Of a DNA stretch of 64,000 nucleotides, positions 12,188-23,798 are shown in pieces (within the stretch, counting starts at the first letter, position 1; the number at the start of each line of letters is the position of its first letter). The position numbers and the translations under genes are program-made. The DNA comes from Choanephora cucurbitarum (taxonomy: Eukaryota; Mucoromycota; Mucoromycetes; Mucorales; Choanephoraceae), in contig JAIWNI010000014.1 of the NCBI GenBank assembly GCA_025331435.1, positions 62,001 to 126,000 of the forward strand. The letters run 5' to 3'. The notes under the pieces were generated by a model. That model worked only from the letters and a program-made list of their open reading frames with translations. It did not search any database and was not told the DNA's origin.

Positions 12188-13471
12188 GGCGTCCAAAAAA
12201 AAGGAAAGAAAGAACAACTAGACTAAGAAAGAAAGAAAAAACACCTCTTTGATATGTCAAAAAATTGAATTTTGAAAGTTTCAAAAATACAAGTGGCTGG
12301 GCCAGTGACGCTTTTTACTTGTCGAGAAGCATTGTAATCGCTTTTTTAAAAAGCATCATTCATTGTTGTTAGCCAATCGAATGCCTTCTCAATGCGATTG
12401 TCAAGGGCAAACATTGATGTTCTTTTTCACTTTAGGGAAAAATAAAGCTAACATGGATACTAGCTAAATTGAAGAACTCTGAGTAACTTCTGGAATAGTC
12501 TTCCCATAAATTTTTAGTCGGTTAATTTGTTCGCTTTTGATTTGCCCTAGAATGTGTGTGCTCTTTACGTTTGACTAAGCTAAGGTATTTAAAATTTGTA
12601 ACAGAGCTTACCTACAGTGTATGGCAATTATGCTTTTGCTTCACTAGCTGAATCCATTTCAGGCATACTTTGTTTGTAATATGTGTTGCCTTTATTTTCG
12701 AAATGATTCTGTAATAGCCGAGAATAGTAAATGTCAAAAACAAAGTGAAATGAAATAGATAATTTTCTGCGGTTGTATTTATGCTGATTATACATTATGT
12801 TATTTCATTTTTTGAAGAATTCTGACTCAAGCATACAGTTCTTTTCTTCTGAAAAAAAAAAAAGACAAATGCCAGGAAGTCAACCGCAAAACTTTATTGA
12901 ATTTTGTAAGGCCAAAATACCGATAATGCTCAACACCAAACTATTGAAAGAAAATGTTGACTTTTGAAACCTAGAGTTTAGTTTTAATGAGCGTGTTCAC
13001 CAACATAGAACATATCTTCTGAGTCGATTTTAGTATCTTGAACACTATTTTGTTAACACTCAAACTGATATCGAATTTATCGAATAACAAGAAAAAATGA
13101 TAGTCAATCAGGATTTGCTGACTATGACGCTGAACCAAGTATTTAGAAAATAAAAGCTTTAAAAAGACGCATAGGTCTGTAAGTAAGTGGAGTCATGGTT
13201 TTTCATACGTAAGAGAATTGGGTACAAATCAGAGAACGGCCGATTCTTTGGAAGCACCAATTTATGAAACTTTGGCGAGGGTTTGGGCTTCCTAAAATTC
13301 AGAATAAAATGATAGAGCAACACGAGTCGCCTTTCTCACATTTGCTTCTAGGTGGACGTATTGTTATCCGAAAACAAGCATTGATGTTCGCGAGAAAGAG
13401 TCTTACATTCTCTCTATATGAATATTCCTAATATACATATATATTTCAATCAACAGGTGCTGTTGGATTGA
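12188..13471. promoter_or_regulatory. divergent intergenic region between POL5 and the HECT gene
   Basis: 1.28 kb without a supported gene. It must contain both promoters. Some upstream exons of the HECT gene could lie here, because acceptor-like sites occur just before its first assigned ATG (caacag at about 13450). No repeats or RNA gene recognised. Confidence 0.4.
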
Positions 13472-16337
13472 ATGATGGATCTATATCTCACTCTTCCAAA
13501 AAAAAAGACACTACATTCAACTCGAGTTTATATTAATGGTGAAATCAAAAAAAAAATTAGAGCCAGACCAACAGTTATTCCTGCACTAAAGAAAAGCAAG
13601 GTAACACAGTCGCTGTAAGACAGTTGGTTCTCCGATAGGGCAAGAGTTAGAACAAAAAAAAAACGTTTGAAGAGACTCTTTCTCCTTAACGTAATGACAA
13701 ACCTAACTCCAATTTTAGGTACGTACGATCAAAGAAGAGAAACACATTTTATCTGCTTTACTAATAGAGATTAAAAAAAAAGACTCTATTGATCTTGACA
13801 ACGTTTTACGATTAAAGCAAGAAGCAGATGCACTAGCTAACTGGACAAAGTTTGCTGAACAACTAGCTCATGTGTTTAGTCACTTGAATTGTATCAATGC
13901 AAGCTTCCTTAAAGTAAAGCAATAAATAACAATGAATGTCGTGTCAGTTCAACTTATTTTTTATGAAAGACAAATCGAGATGCACAAGCCTGTCCAGTCG
14001 ATAAAGTGCAAGCAAGAGAAGCACTGGCTACAATAAAAAAGGCAAGTGAATACTGCTTAATAAAGCCGACATCCGATAATAATGCTCCGGATAGGGCCCA
14101 ATACTTTTGATCAGTACGATAGCAGAGCAGGCCAAACAATTGCTTAATCTGTTTATACACAAAAAGAGTGACATAAGCCCTTTGGATCAATTCAACTTGA
14201 TGTTGATTCTATTTCAGGTAAACAAATGCATATTAGCTAGCTGAAAGACAACTTGTTAACACTCACTTGTTGAAGTGTCCTGCTTTTCTAACAGACGGTG
14301 AATTCTGTTTGTTGTCTGAAATAAGTGATGTTTTGGCCAACTTGTGTGAACCTCATCAAGATCAATTCTTTCAGTTCTTAATTGAATCACAGCCCCCTTC
14401 TACAGATTGTGTCACTCAATTCAAAGAGGTCTTGCATGTCTTTCAGCAGTTTGTCAGCAAGCGCTTACTTTCTCGTTCCAACCATACCCACGGCACAAGT
14501 GGCTTTAGTCCTAATTCTGATGTAGCTGTCATGGATGCTACCAAGTGCATTTCCATTTTATGTAAAAGACACATATAGACAGATATCATGTTGGGTTGAT
14601 TAATTTTCTGTATTGTATTTCTTTTAGACCGCTTAAATGAGAATAAGCAGTACGTATCTTATACAGAATTTTATAATGATGCTGTTAATGATCAATTAGA
14701 AATCAAGGAAGACTTTCCAAACTTCAAAGATAAAAAAGGGTATGATGCATTAGATATGCGATAGTATTATGGTCTAATAACTTAGTTTCTAGTTTCTCTT
14801 TCTGTGATTATCCTTTCATGTTAAATCCGGCTGTAAAGGCAGATGTACTAAAGGTAGAAAGCGTCTTTCAGATGCGACATGAATTACAAGATGCTTTCTT
14901 TAGGGCCTTATTTCAAGGTAAGCTTGTTTTCATTTAGTGAGTTAGGCAGATGGTTGAATCATATTTTAGGTGTCAATAGCCCATACCTTGTACTTGAAAT
15001 ACGTCGCGATCATATTATATCAGATACTTTACTTCAGGTAAGCTTGATTGTTTAAAATCCAAAGGTGATTGTCATGTTCATGTATATTAGCTGGAAGAAA
15101 AATCAATTCATGACTTGAAAAAGCAACTTCGTGTTCAGTTTGTGGGCGAAGAAGGTGTAGACGAAGGAGGTGTTCAAAAGGAATTCTTTCAGTTGATTGT
15201 ACGCGAAATATTTGATCCCAAATATGGCATGTTTACGTTCAATGAGGAATCAAGACTATGTTGGTTTACTCCCAACCCTGTTCTTGATGAGATCAACATT
15301 CGAGAATACAAGTTGGTAGGATTATTGTTGGGATTGGCAGTTTACAACAGTGTTATCCTGGACCTTCATTTTCCGCTTGTGCTCTATAAGAAACTGATGC
15401 AAGTCAATACAACTTTATCTGATTTGAAGCAATTAGACCCGGTAAGTATTCACTAGTTCTATCAGAGCTGTTGTAGCTGACACATAACTATTTAGAGTCT
15501 TGGCAAAGGACTTGAGAGACTATTGAACTTCGAAGGTGATATTGTAACAGAGTATGATCGCAATTTCCAAGTAGACATTCAGTCGTTTGGTCATGTCTAT
15601 ACATGTGACCTGAAACCATTTGGCTCCAACATTCAACTGACAAATGAAAACAAGCATGAGTTTGTGGATCTTTATGTACAGTTTGTGTTGACAGATTGTA
15701 TCGAAAAGCAGTTTAATGCTTTCAAGGAAGGGTTTCAGCTTGTCTGTCAAGATAGTGCTATCAAAATATTTCGACCAGAAGAGGTTGAACAGCTTATCTG
15801 TGGCAGTTCTGACCTTGACTTTGATGCTTTGGAGGCCTCTACAGTCTATGATGGAGGTTGGAGTAAAGATTCTGATATCATAAAGTAAGGCGTCCTCTTT
15901 TTTTTTCTGATTCTTTATTCTTCAACTTGAAGCTTAACATTATGCTTAGGTATTTTTGGGAAATTGTCCATTCTTTTACGTATGAAGAGAAAAAGAAACT
16001 CTTGTTTTTTGCTACAGGATCAGATAGAGTAAGTAAAGAGGCGAACAAAGTTTAAAGGAGCGTACGAAAAAACAAGTTGAATGTGTCTATAGGCACCTAT
16101 TGGAGGATTGGGTAAACTCCAGTTTGTCATTGCAAAGAATGGTGGCGATTCAGATAGGTAATTGTCGCATCATTTTCTGCTTTCCACATCAAATACCAAC
16201 GCCAATTTTATAATAGATTGCCTACTTCGCATACATGTTATAATGTGCTGCTGTTGTGTGAATACAGCAGTAAGGAAAAGTTAAAAGAACGATTGTTGAC
16301 CAGTATCAGCAATGCAGAAGGGTTTGGTATGATTTAA
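13472..16337 (+). CDS. HECT-type E3 ubiquitin ligase (UBE3A/HUL4-like)
   Basis: Transfers ubiquitin from an E2 to substrates through a catalytic cysteine. About 800 residues over roughly 12 exons. The C-terminal HECT domain is complete: [16 protein letters not shown] (about 15150), [21 protein letters not shown] segment (about 15300), the loop [17 protein letters not shown] (15850-15970), then [13 protein letters not shown] (about 16215) with the active-site Cys. It ends GFGMI at 16337. The middle region has [10 protein letters not shown] and [15 protein letters not shown], typical of the UBE3A group. The N-terminus is uncertain: the first ATG is at 13472, but no N-terminal zinc-binding AZUL module is visible. 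A GC-AG intron (14042-14094) must be removed to link the frames around 14.0-14.2 kb. Confidence 0.85.
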
Positions 16338-16399
16338 GCTCCGTCAATAAATTTTAAAAAAATGTTTTTTTTTTCTTTTTTCTCTTGGTACCTTTCATT

Positions 16400-17032
16400 A
16401 TGTCTAGCTTAGATCATTATTTTACTAAAAGAAGACAAAGACTGTCTCAGCCAGTTCAAAAGACAAAAGAAGCAACACATCATGTTGTTCAGGCACCAGA
16501 GCCTGTCTATGAGATCACAAAAAAGGCGCCTAAACAAACAATCAAAAAGAGTAGTATTCTTTATTATCTCTCACAACCACAAACAAGAGATGAAAAGAAG
16601 GAAGAACAAGAAGAACAACAGCAATGTCATATTCGAATGAGCCTGCCCTTATCTGATATATGGCACGCTGTTTTGGAAGAGTTTGACGCTTCTTCTATCA
16701 CTCCAGCCTTTACCCCAATTTTATCTCATTCTTCTTCTTCTTCTTTGTTACCCTTAGCAAACAGTCGTAAACGACAGACACTGGAAGACAACGATGGCAC
16801 TCGAGTAAATAAAACAATTAAAAAAAATAGAAGAGCATTCGGTTTAACTCAATCTCATTAGAATGTTCGTCTTCGTTTACATGCCAACCCAGTCACATGG
16901 TGCCTGGAGGAGGATCTTCAAGATACAGATGAAGATCTCTCAAGACCTACACGCAATAGATATTCCTTAGAAACTACACAGCTTTATCTCTTAGCTGTTA
17001 CGCGTGAATTTTCAGACGATTTATGGTGTTGA
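16400..17032 (+). CDS. small hydrophilic protein of unknown function with PIP-box-like N-terminus
   Basis: Two exons. The start MSSLDHYFTKRRQRLSQ is at 16400. An intron of about 60 nt (about 16804-16860, GTAAAT to ATTAG) joins DGTR to NVRLRLHANPVTWCLEED, and the gene stops at 17032, giving about 190 residues. Removing the intron replaces an early stop by a well-conserved-looking C-terminus with a Trp-Cys pair and a DDLWC end. The opening S-x-L-x-x-Y-F followed by basic residues resembles a PCNA-interacting PIP box, with Met where Gln is usual. This suggests, but does not show, a link to DNA replication or repair. The gene ends 30 bp from the convergent EDC3 gene. I do not recognise the family. 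Confidence 0.6.
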
Positions 17033-17062
17033 ACCAAATAATAAAAAAAAAAGATGTGATAT

Positions 17063-18910
17063 TTATTTTAGAGGGGAAGCATACTCTAAAGCCAATACAA
17101 ACTCATTTCCCCAAGGAATGTGAAAATTTGGAACCACCTTTTCAAAGCAATGAAAAGGAAGTCCTGTATCAGCTACAAATAGCTCACCAGTCACATTGCG
17201 AGAAGTACAGCCAGTAAAAGGTGCACTGAGACAAAGTGTCCATTTAGGGTGAATATGGAGATGATCCATAGCCTTGCCATCATTTGGGTTTAAACCACTA
17301 GGAAACTCAATACTAAGCACTGGTGCCTTGTTGTTGTTTGCCCAATGAATCTGCTTCTTAATAGCAGGCGTTATCTTTAACATATCTGCACCTAGCAGAG
17401 TATCAATAATTAAGTCCACAGGAGTGGTATATGGATCAGGAAGTTCTAAGATATTTGATGAGTCCAGCTCTTTATTGCGAATAATCTACATCACTTACCT
17501 TCCAAAGAATAAACAATACGTGCACCAGAGAATTTGGCCAGTTCTTTGTATTGATGTACAGTAGCTCCACAATAGATATCTTCAGCTATACTGATAATGA
17601 CTTGGCAACCACGGTTGGCCAAGTGGCGTGCGGCAGCAATACCAAATTCACCAATTGAAGTAGGACCTGCCATTATCACCACCACGGGGGCTGCATTGTG
17701 ATTGTCAGGCTGGATACGACGATGACCACCAATGGCTTTCAAAGCCATCATGCTTATACCAAACGCACCATCCTCTACTAATTGAGTACGCGATAAACCT
17801 AGTTCAGCTGCTACAGACCGAACAATTTCCATCTGGCTTGAGTTAACAGCCTGTACAGGCTCTCCTCCAGAAACAGTTAAAATGACAGTAGGGTGAGGTG
17901 GCGTGTTGGTGCGTTTGACATGAGGAGGGATAAGGGAGGTAGGTATAGGCTGCTGTTTGTCCAATGAGAGTTGTTCCATCTTTTGGACAATTTTCTTAGA
18001 CTGCTTGGGCTTCGTCTGTTTCTTGTTGCCCTGCTCGAATTCTGCATAATCTTCAAAGACAACTGTTTCTTTCACATTTCGTTGACTCTTTTTACCTCCA
18101 AACAGTGGCTTCTTAGGTTTCTGTGTATCATTTGATGCTACTGGTGTTGTTGTCATTGTAGGGGAAGGCGTAAACTAAAAATACAGGAGAAAGTAAGTAT
18201 CAAACTAACTCGATTAGTTCTATGTACATACACTGATGATAGCTGGGTCTTGGAAAGGTGCCGATTGAGATTTTTCATCTGTTGGCTGGAATAGTGAAGA
18301 AGGGTTCAATGGTTTGGGTTGTGTTTCAATGGGTAAATTATGCATTTGGGATGTACTAAACATGATGGCAGGATCAATGGATCGAAGTGGTTGATGATCA
18401 TTCACAAGGTGCTCTTTAGGTATAGAAGGGCTTGCGTATTGATGAAACACAATAGCTGGGTCTATAGGAGGTTGGGGAGAAGGCATGTGTTGCTGATGTT
18501 GCTGCTGCTGATGTTGTTGTTGTTGCTGAAACTGATGAAATTGCATTTGCTGATGCTGTTGAAACTGTTGGAAATGAAGCTGCTGTACATGCTGTGGAGG
18601 AGTGGCAACTACAGGTAGAGGGGCATCGACTGGTGCTGGCGTGGTTCTTTCTTTAGTCTCGCTCATTTCAAGTACTTCTAAATCTTTAATATTCGTTGTG
18701 TTCACTGACAACAAAGGCTCGTATCTATCTTGTTGCAAACCCTGAATGATGGCTATGAGGAGAATGAGTATAGGCGTTGATCGCATCACATTCTTACTTG
18801 CCATCTTTCAATAACAGATGACCTTGAGCATCTTTTCCATTGATGTAGCCTTTAATGGTATCCTGATTATGTAGTATAATCTTGACAAAAACACCTTGAT
18901 ATCTATCCAT
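17063..18910 (-). CDS. EDC3: EDC3, enhancer of mRNA decapping (LSm16)
   Basis: Scaffold of P-bodies that activates the Dcp1-Dcp2 decapping enzyme. N-terminal LSm domain from 18910 (MDRYQGVFVKIILHNQDTI), a low-complexity His/Gln-rich linker (about 18600-18480) with repeated PAI motifs (DPAIVF, DPAIMF, DPAIIS), an FDF-like segment (VFEDYAEFEQGN, about 18060), and a C-terminal YjeF_N Rossmann-type domain (VVVIMAGPTSIGEFGIAAAR; LIIDTLLGADM). Four exons. The first intron is GC-AG (18753-18801) and gives HLLLKDAIIQGLQQ. The last intron is 53 nt, running from GTAAGTGATG to CTTAG, and joins YSLE to ELPDPY. The repeated DPA(I) motifs could be short partner-binding motifs, but that is inference. Confidence 0.9.
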
Positions 18911-19368
18911 CACAAATGACGCGTCTTTGATTAAAATAAAACAAATGCAATATTCATGTAGGTCACCGTGATTTTTTATTTTCATTCGACAAATAACCAA
19001 TCAGAATTGTCAATAGATATGTAGCACTCTCCTTAGAATAACTTTTATAGGACATCCTGGGTTGTATACATTCAATGAACTACTTTGACCCTATTCACGT
19101 AATAGCATTGCCAGAATTCAAAAAGGGTTTTAGATCTCATTAGCAAAGTGTAAATAGAAAGTCTTTTTTTTTTTGAAATAAGATATGGCTTCATTGGATC
19201 TTTTCATTTCACACTATTCAAATTGTGTGCCTTTTGGTAAAATATAAAGAAGGAAGGACTTTCTGTTCAACACTCACAGTCACGTCTGTTTAAGAATAAA
19301 GTTTGCATAAGATGTCTGCTTTTCTTATCTTTTTTTTTTGTTGTTATTGTTAGAATACGGATACCACC
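18911..19368. promoter_or_regulatory. divergent region between EDC3 and the MBIP homologue
   Basis: Contains both promoters. A pyrimidine-rich tract ending in GTTAG (about 19320-19352) just before the MBIP start could be an intron in its 5' leader. No ORF supported. Confidence 0.4.
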
Positions 19369-20361
19369 ATGTCAACCAACAAGCCATGGAATGAAAAACT
19401 ATCAAGTTTCTTTAAAGAAATTGGTCTTGTGGAGACTGGTGAATGTCTTGAGTCTGAGTTAGTTGTCTTATCCCGTGAACAGCTTGAAAGACTTCCGGCA
19501 GCACTTGAATCACTTGTAGAAAGGCTGTTGGAATCACTTGAACATCACATTGAAGCAAAAGAACAACTGATAGATCAGCCAGACGCAACTCATGCCGATC
19601 TACTAGTGCAGAAGCGAAAACGACCTAGAACAGAGGACCAAGAAAAGCAGTTTAAGGAAGAAGAAGAGAAGGAAAGGACAAAGCGATTGAACGGGGAACA
19701 AGTGCAGATCAGAGCTACCTCAGGCGAAGTAAAACAGCGCATCACCACTTTTATTCAAGCAAAACGGAATGAGCTGGACGAAAGCAATCGTACTGAGTTC
19801 TTGAGTCGGCATGATCTCACAACAGATGATGTGACTTGTGCCAGAACAGATGCCAGAGAGATCAACCGAAATATTCAGATGAAGTTTGATGTTGTCAATA
19901 ACGAAGACGGTCCACTGGCTCGATCCTTGCAGGTTCACCATCAAAAGCAGACAAGCTCAACAGACCCCAACATACCTGATATGAGTGAACGACTACAGAA
20001 CCTTCAGGATCATCTGAATGTCAAGATAGACACAACAGCCAAACCTCCTTTTACAGTCCACGAACGCATCAAGATCCTGGAAAACACACTGATGGAGATC
20101 GAGAGACAATATCCCAAATGGGCAGCTGTCCACCTCAATCAACCCAACCGAGCCTTTCCACCTCCCCCACCTGTCACCTATATCACAAGGCCTAGAAATG
20201 ATGAAGAAAAGGAAGAACAGGCCTATACTGCTACACAGATCAATTCAATAGCACCTCAACATACCACTACCTTAAAAGCACATGGAAGAGCCAATTCATC
20301 GTTAACTAGAGCAGTAATTGATCAACTCAATAGACAAAAGCAAGTTTCGTTTCCTTCATAA
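19369..20361 (+). CDS. MBIP-like protein (MAP3K12-binding inhibitory protein, ATAC complex)
   Basis: Single exon, 330 residues, start in a good context (CACCATGTC). In animals MBIP is a subunit of the ATAC histone acetyltransferase complex and binds the kinase MAP3K12. Matching pieces: RITTFIQAKRNELDESNRTEF (about residues 125-145), the signature CARTDA (about 162), a central VVN..GP.ARS stretch, and RLQNLQDHLNVK then RIKILENTLMEIERQYP at about 205-265, the paired C-terminal coiled-coil region. The N-terminal third is a predicted helical, charged segment with a basic cluster KRKRPR at about 82. The tail is Pro- and Thr-rich. ATAC is best known from animals, so an intact homologue here is notable. 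Confidence 0.8.
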   Translation: MSTNKPWNEKLSSFFKEIGLVETGECLESELVVLSREQLERLPAALESLVERLLESLEHHIEAKEQLIDQPDATHADLLVQKRKRPRTEDQEKQFKEEEEKERTKRLNGEQVQIRATSGEVKQRITTFIQAKRNELDESNRTEFLSRHDLTTDDVTCARTDAREINRNIQMKFDVVNNEDGPLARSLQVHHQKQTSSTDPNIPDMSERLQNLQDHLNVKIDTTAKPPFTVHERIKILENTLMEIERQYPKWAAVHLNQPNRAFPPPPPVTYITRPRNDEEKEEQAYTATQINSIAPQHTTTLKAHGRANSSLTRAVIDQLNRQKQVSFPS

Positions 20362-20395
20362 AAAAAATCATGATGTTTAATTAAAAAAAATATTT

Positions 20396-21507
20396 CTAAA
20401 TTTCGAGCTTAAATGTAAAGTATTCAGGATCAAAATGATGAACACGAACATAACCATCTTCACCACCACTTGAATAACTTGTACCGTCAGGGTGAACAGC
20501 AATGGTGTTGATAGGACCAAAGTGACCTCTGACACGACCCACTTCTTCTTCCAAGATCTTGTGGTAGAATCTGCTTTCGAATTTACCTTGTCTAGCAGAA
20601 GTAGTTGTGACATTCATGGCATCTTGACCACCACCTAAAATAACAAACTCTTGGATCTTGGGTGTAAGGGCAGCTGAGTTAAGAGGTGTATCAGCAACAT
20701 ATGTCTTCTTTACGTCCAATGTGAATGAATCAATAATCTTAGCACTCTTATCCTTAGAGGCAGTGATGAAATAGGTACGATCAGGGCTGAATTGAAGGTC
20801 AGATAAGATACCTTCGTGAGGAGTGATTGAGTTGACCTTTTCGTTTGTTTTCCAATTCCATTGACAGACAGTACCATCTTCATGGCCAGTAATGATATAC
20901 TTGTCCAAACAAGTCCAGCCAGCCACAACTGCCTTCTTACCACCCTTATTAATGATTGTAGCAATAGGTGTGTCTGATTCTATGGTGATACATGAGTTCC
21001 TGAGGATCTGATAGCTTGTTTTGACATTTTACTTACGAGTGCCATTGATATCATTGTTGACAGGATAGACAGTAACAGTACCAGAAAAACCCATACGTTC
21101 TTCTGTAACACACAAGACCATGGAGCTATCTTCACTGAATTCAACGCGCTTAACAGCAGTCTTGAATTCCCAAGTCTTTAAACAACGACCTGTTTGTACT
21201 TCCCAAAGCTTACAAGAGTTGTCAGCAGAACCAGTGACGAGTAAAGTAGAGTTGGCTATTCTTGTTTTATCAGTTGTTGGCACTATTATTACTATTATTT
21301 TTGTTGTTGTCTCTATTTCTTACCGTTGACATCAATAGTCCAAATAGCACCAAGATGACCTGCATAAGTACCGAGACGCTCGCCGTTATGAGAATACCAA
21401 ACATTGGCTACTTTATCTTTGGAGACAGAGAAAATCAAGTCGCCCTCTCTGTTGTATTTGATCTGTGTCAAAGATCTGGTATGACCTTGAAGCAAAATGG
21501 GTCTCAT
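20396..21507 (-). CDS. TIF34: translation initiation factor eIF3 subunit i (TIF34)
   Basis: WD40-repeat subunit of eIF3, acting in the 43S preinitiation complex. Start [19 protein letters not shown] at 21507. Repeats: [75 protein letters not shown], and [19 protein letters not shown], ending [18 protein letters not shown]. Three exons, about 330 residues, the normal length for the family. The [13 protein letters not shown] block is a family hallmark. It is divergently arranged with the ribosomal protein uS19 gene, so two translation genes share one intergenic region. Confidence 0.95.
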
Positions 21508-21834
21508 CTTTATAGTGTATTTTTTTTAGGGGCCGTACTGAAAAAAGAAGAAAAGGAAAAAAAATCTTTACAAAAAGAGGCTTCAAAGTCGTTCAATGTC
21601 CGAAGTACAATCCGGACCGGAGTTCAGAGAAGTAAAGCATTGTCTACTTAGCAGAGAGGAGATATAAAATAGAGAGAGAGCATAATTGATGGGGGGTGCA
21701 AAAAAAAAAGACAGACAGAGAGGGAGATATAGAAGAGAGAGAGGGGGAAAAGAGTATGAGCATAATGAAGCCCACATTCTATATGAAATTCAATAAACAA
21801 TCCAATCTAAATAAACTCCCCTTTTTTTCTCATC
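21508..21834. promoter_or_regulatory. shared divergent promoter of eIF3i and RPS15, GA-rich
   Basis: The 327 bp between the two start codons are strongly purine-biased on the + strand. GA microsatellites occur at about 21665-21690 and 21715-21745. On the RPS15 side a pyrimidine tract (ctccccttttttt) lies directly before the start codon, as often seen in ribosomal protein genes. Further GA repeats (about 21877-21895) lie in the first intron. Confidence 0.5.
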
Positions 21835-22704
21835 ATGGTAAATATCATCTATCCTTTTGATTGATGACCCAAAATAGAGAGAGAGAGAGAGAGACAGCAA
21901 AGCCACCCAACTGATGGATGCTTTTTGAGAAAACATTCATAAGAAGAAGGCAGCCTACATTGAGCCATGAGTTATGACTTATACAACAACAAGATGGAGA
22001 GCCCGATTCCTTTTTTTTTAAGTTGAAGCAGATTTGTTTTTCTCTCCACTGACATTGGACATACTATTCAACAGAAACTAAGCATGCTCAACATCTTTTT
22101 CTTTTTTCTTTTATGCATGGATCCAGTGCCGATGATCAACAAATAGATGTAACCATCTGCTTGCTTTCTCTTGTTTCTTTTTTTTTCTCTCTCTCTGTCT
22201 CCCTTTTAGTGTTGTATTGAACACCATAGTTAAATTCATTCTGTCTTTTTTTTTTTTCAAAAACTTTAGGCTGACGAGCAAACTCCTAGAAAGAGAACCT
22301 TCCGTAAGTTCACTTACCGTGGTATCGACCTCGAACAACTCTTGGACTTGTCCTCTGAACAATTCATGGACCTCGTCCACTGCCGTGCCCGCAGAAGATT
22401 TCAACGTGGTCTTAAGCGTAAGCCTATGGGTCTCATCAAGAAGCTCCGTGCTGCCAAGAAGAACGCTCCCTCTGGTGAGAAGCCTGAAGTTGTCAAGACT
22501 CACCTCCGTAATATGATCATTGTTCCTGAAATGATCGGCTCCGTTATCGGTATCTACAACGGTAAGACCTTCAACCAAGTTGAAATCAAGCCTGAAATGA
22601 CCGGTCACTACCTCGGTGAATTCTCCATTACCTACAAGCCTGTTAAGCACGGTCGTCCCGGTATTGGTGCTACTCACTCTTCCAAGTTCGTTCCTCTTAA
22701 GTAA
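21835..22704 (+). CDS. RPS15: 40S ribosomal protein uS19 (RPS15)
   Basis: Component of the small subunit head. The start codon (21835-21837) is the last codon of exon 1; a 432-nt intron (21838-22269) follows, and exon 2 begins GCT GAC GAG CAA, giving [19 protein letters not shown]. The rest matches uS19 closely: [37 protein letters not shown] and [19 protein letters not shown], ending KFVPLK. Codon choice (CTC, GGT, AAG, TCC) is far more biased than in neighbours, as expected for high expression. The intron is seven times longer than most here and could hold regulatory sequence or a snoRNA; I recognised none. Confidence 0.97.
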
Positions 22705-23213
22705 AAAAAAAGCATATTTATATATACAAAAAAAAATCAAATATATCTGTATTGTATGTGTTTTGTCAAACTCCATGAATATGTTGATATTTTTCATGCA
22801 AATACAAAGTTTAAATCCAGAAAGCAACTCGGAATACAAAGAATTGTAGTCTAAACATTTCCTCCCAGCCCTCGTTGCGATACGCTTGGCTTCCTGTATC
22901 TACTTTTTCTTTGTTTAAGCCCAAACACGTTTCTTTTCGTTCGTTTACTGTCTTTCTCTTGTTGACCTTGTTTGCTAGTTCTTTTTGTTTAAAAATGACA
23001 TCTTGCGTGCAAAGACAGTTGTCACTCTTGAAGATAAACTAGTAGTTGTACCTATGAAGTAAAACCAGAGTTTACAAAAAAAGAAAGCTGTTGTTGTATC
23101 ATATTCAGAAGTATACAATAAAAGATTTTTGTGTGTAAAGAGAAGTTCATCCAGACTTTATGAAATCACCGTTGTATTCAAGTGTACTTGCTATATAAAC
23201 AAAACTATTGAAT
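22705..23213. other. 3' flank of RPS15
   Basis: AT-rich downstream region. No RNA gene or clear ORF. A TATA-like run (ctatataaac) lies at about 23190 just before the small ORF that follows. Confidence 0.4.
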
Positions 23214-23399
23214 ATGTTATCCACTAAAGCATCAAGATTGAGAGTATTCAAGTTCATAACAAAGTCAGTTCAAAGTGGCAATTTAGCTGTTCGTCAAGTT
23301 CAAGAAAGATATCTACAGACAGCATGTTTGGATTTTGACGACTTAGTGATATATTGTAATGTAGATCTAAGCACAGCAACCAAGATACTTTGTTGTTAG
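23214..23399 (+). CDS. possible small unknown gene or gene fragment
   Basis: An ORF of about 61 residues (MLSTKASRLRVFKFITKSV...) with a TATA-like box 20-25 bp upstream. The basic Ser-rich start resembles a targeting sequence. No family recognised. It sits right next to the repeat island, so it could be the remaining 5' exon of a broken gene, or chance. Confidence 0.2.
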   Translation: MLSTKASRLRVFKFITKSVQSGNLAVRQVQERYLQTACLDFDDLVIYCNVDLSTATKILCC

Positions 23400-23611
23400 T
23401 CCCAGCAAATGGTCCCCTTCTTAGAGCTTGGCTATATTTGAAGGTCCCTATTTATTTTGTGCAAACTCAAGAAAACTAAATGTTACACTGACCCTGAAAA
23501 AATTTCACCATTATTTTTACTTTTAGAACTCAGTAATAAAGACATTATTATAAAGAGGTGTCTAAGACACCCAAATGCTATCAGAATGTAATCGCCTCTT
23601 CATCACTACCA

Positions 23612-23798
23612 TGTTAGATGGTCTAATTTAATGTTATAAAGCGATAAACAAAATCGATATTTAGTAGGACCACCTTTTGCGTCTATAGCTGCATGACATC
23701 TATCATGCATGCTGTCAATCAAACGATCTATCAGATCATTACTAATCTGATTCTACTGATTCAACAGCTTATCTCTCAATTTCTTGGTATTATTGATA
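23612..23798 (-). pseudogene. Tc1/mariner-type transposase, C-terminal part (split by insertion)
   Basis: Read on the minus strand, the frame gives LIDSMHDRCHAAIDAKGGPT KY, the C-terminal signature of Tc1-type transposases, with an in-frame stop slightly upstream (LLNQ*NQIS). The element end may be the cactgaccctg motif after TTA at about 23483. The upstream (5') part of the same gene lies at 36645-36735, on the far side of the 12.8-kb element. The two pieces connect in frame across the TA duplication: ENVKSG on the right, then NNTKKLRDKLLNQ on the left. Confidence 0.75.

Noticed and set aside
17474..17510. An apparent 13-nt intron (GTAAGTGATGTAG) in EDC3
   Set aside because: Too short for splicing and gives the wrong phase. 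Extending to the next CTTAG yields a 53-nt intron in frame with the family sequence.
22111..22839. 242-codon minus-strand ORF over RPS15
   Set aside because: Exact antisense of the highly codon-biased ribosomal protein gene.
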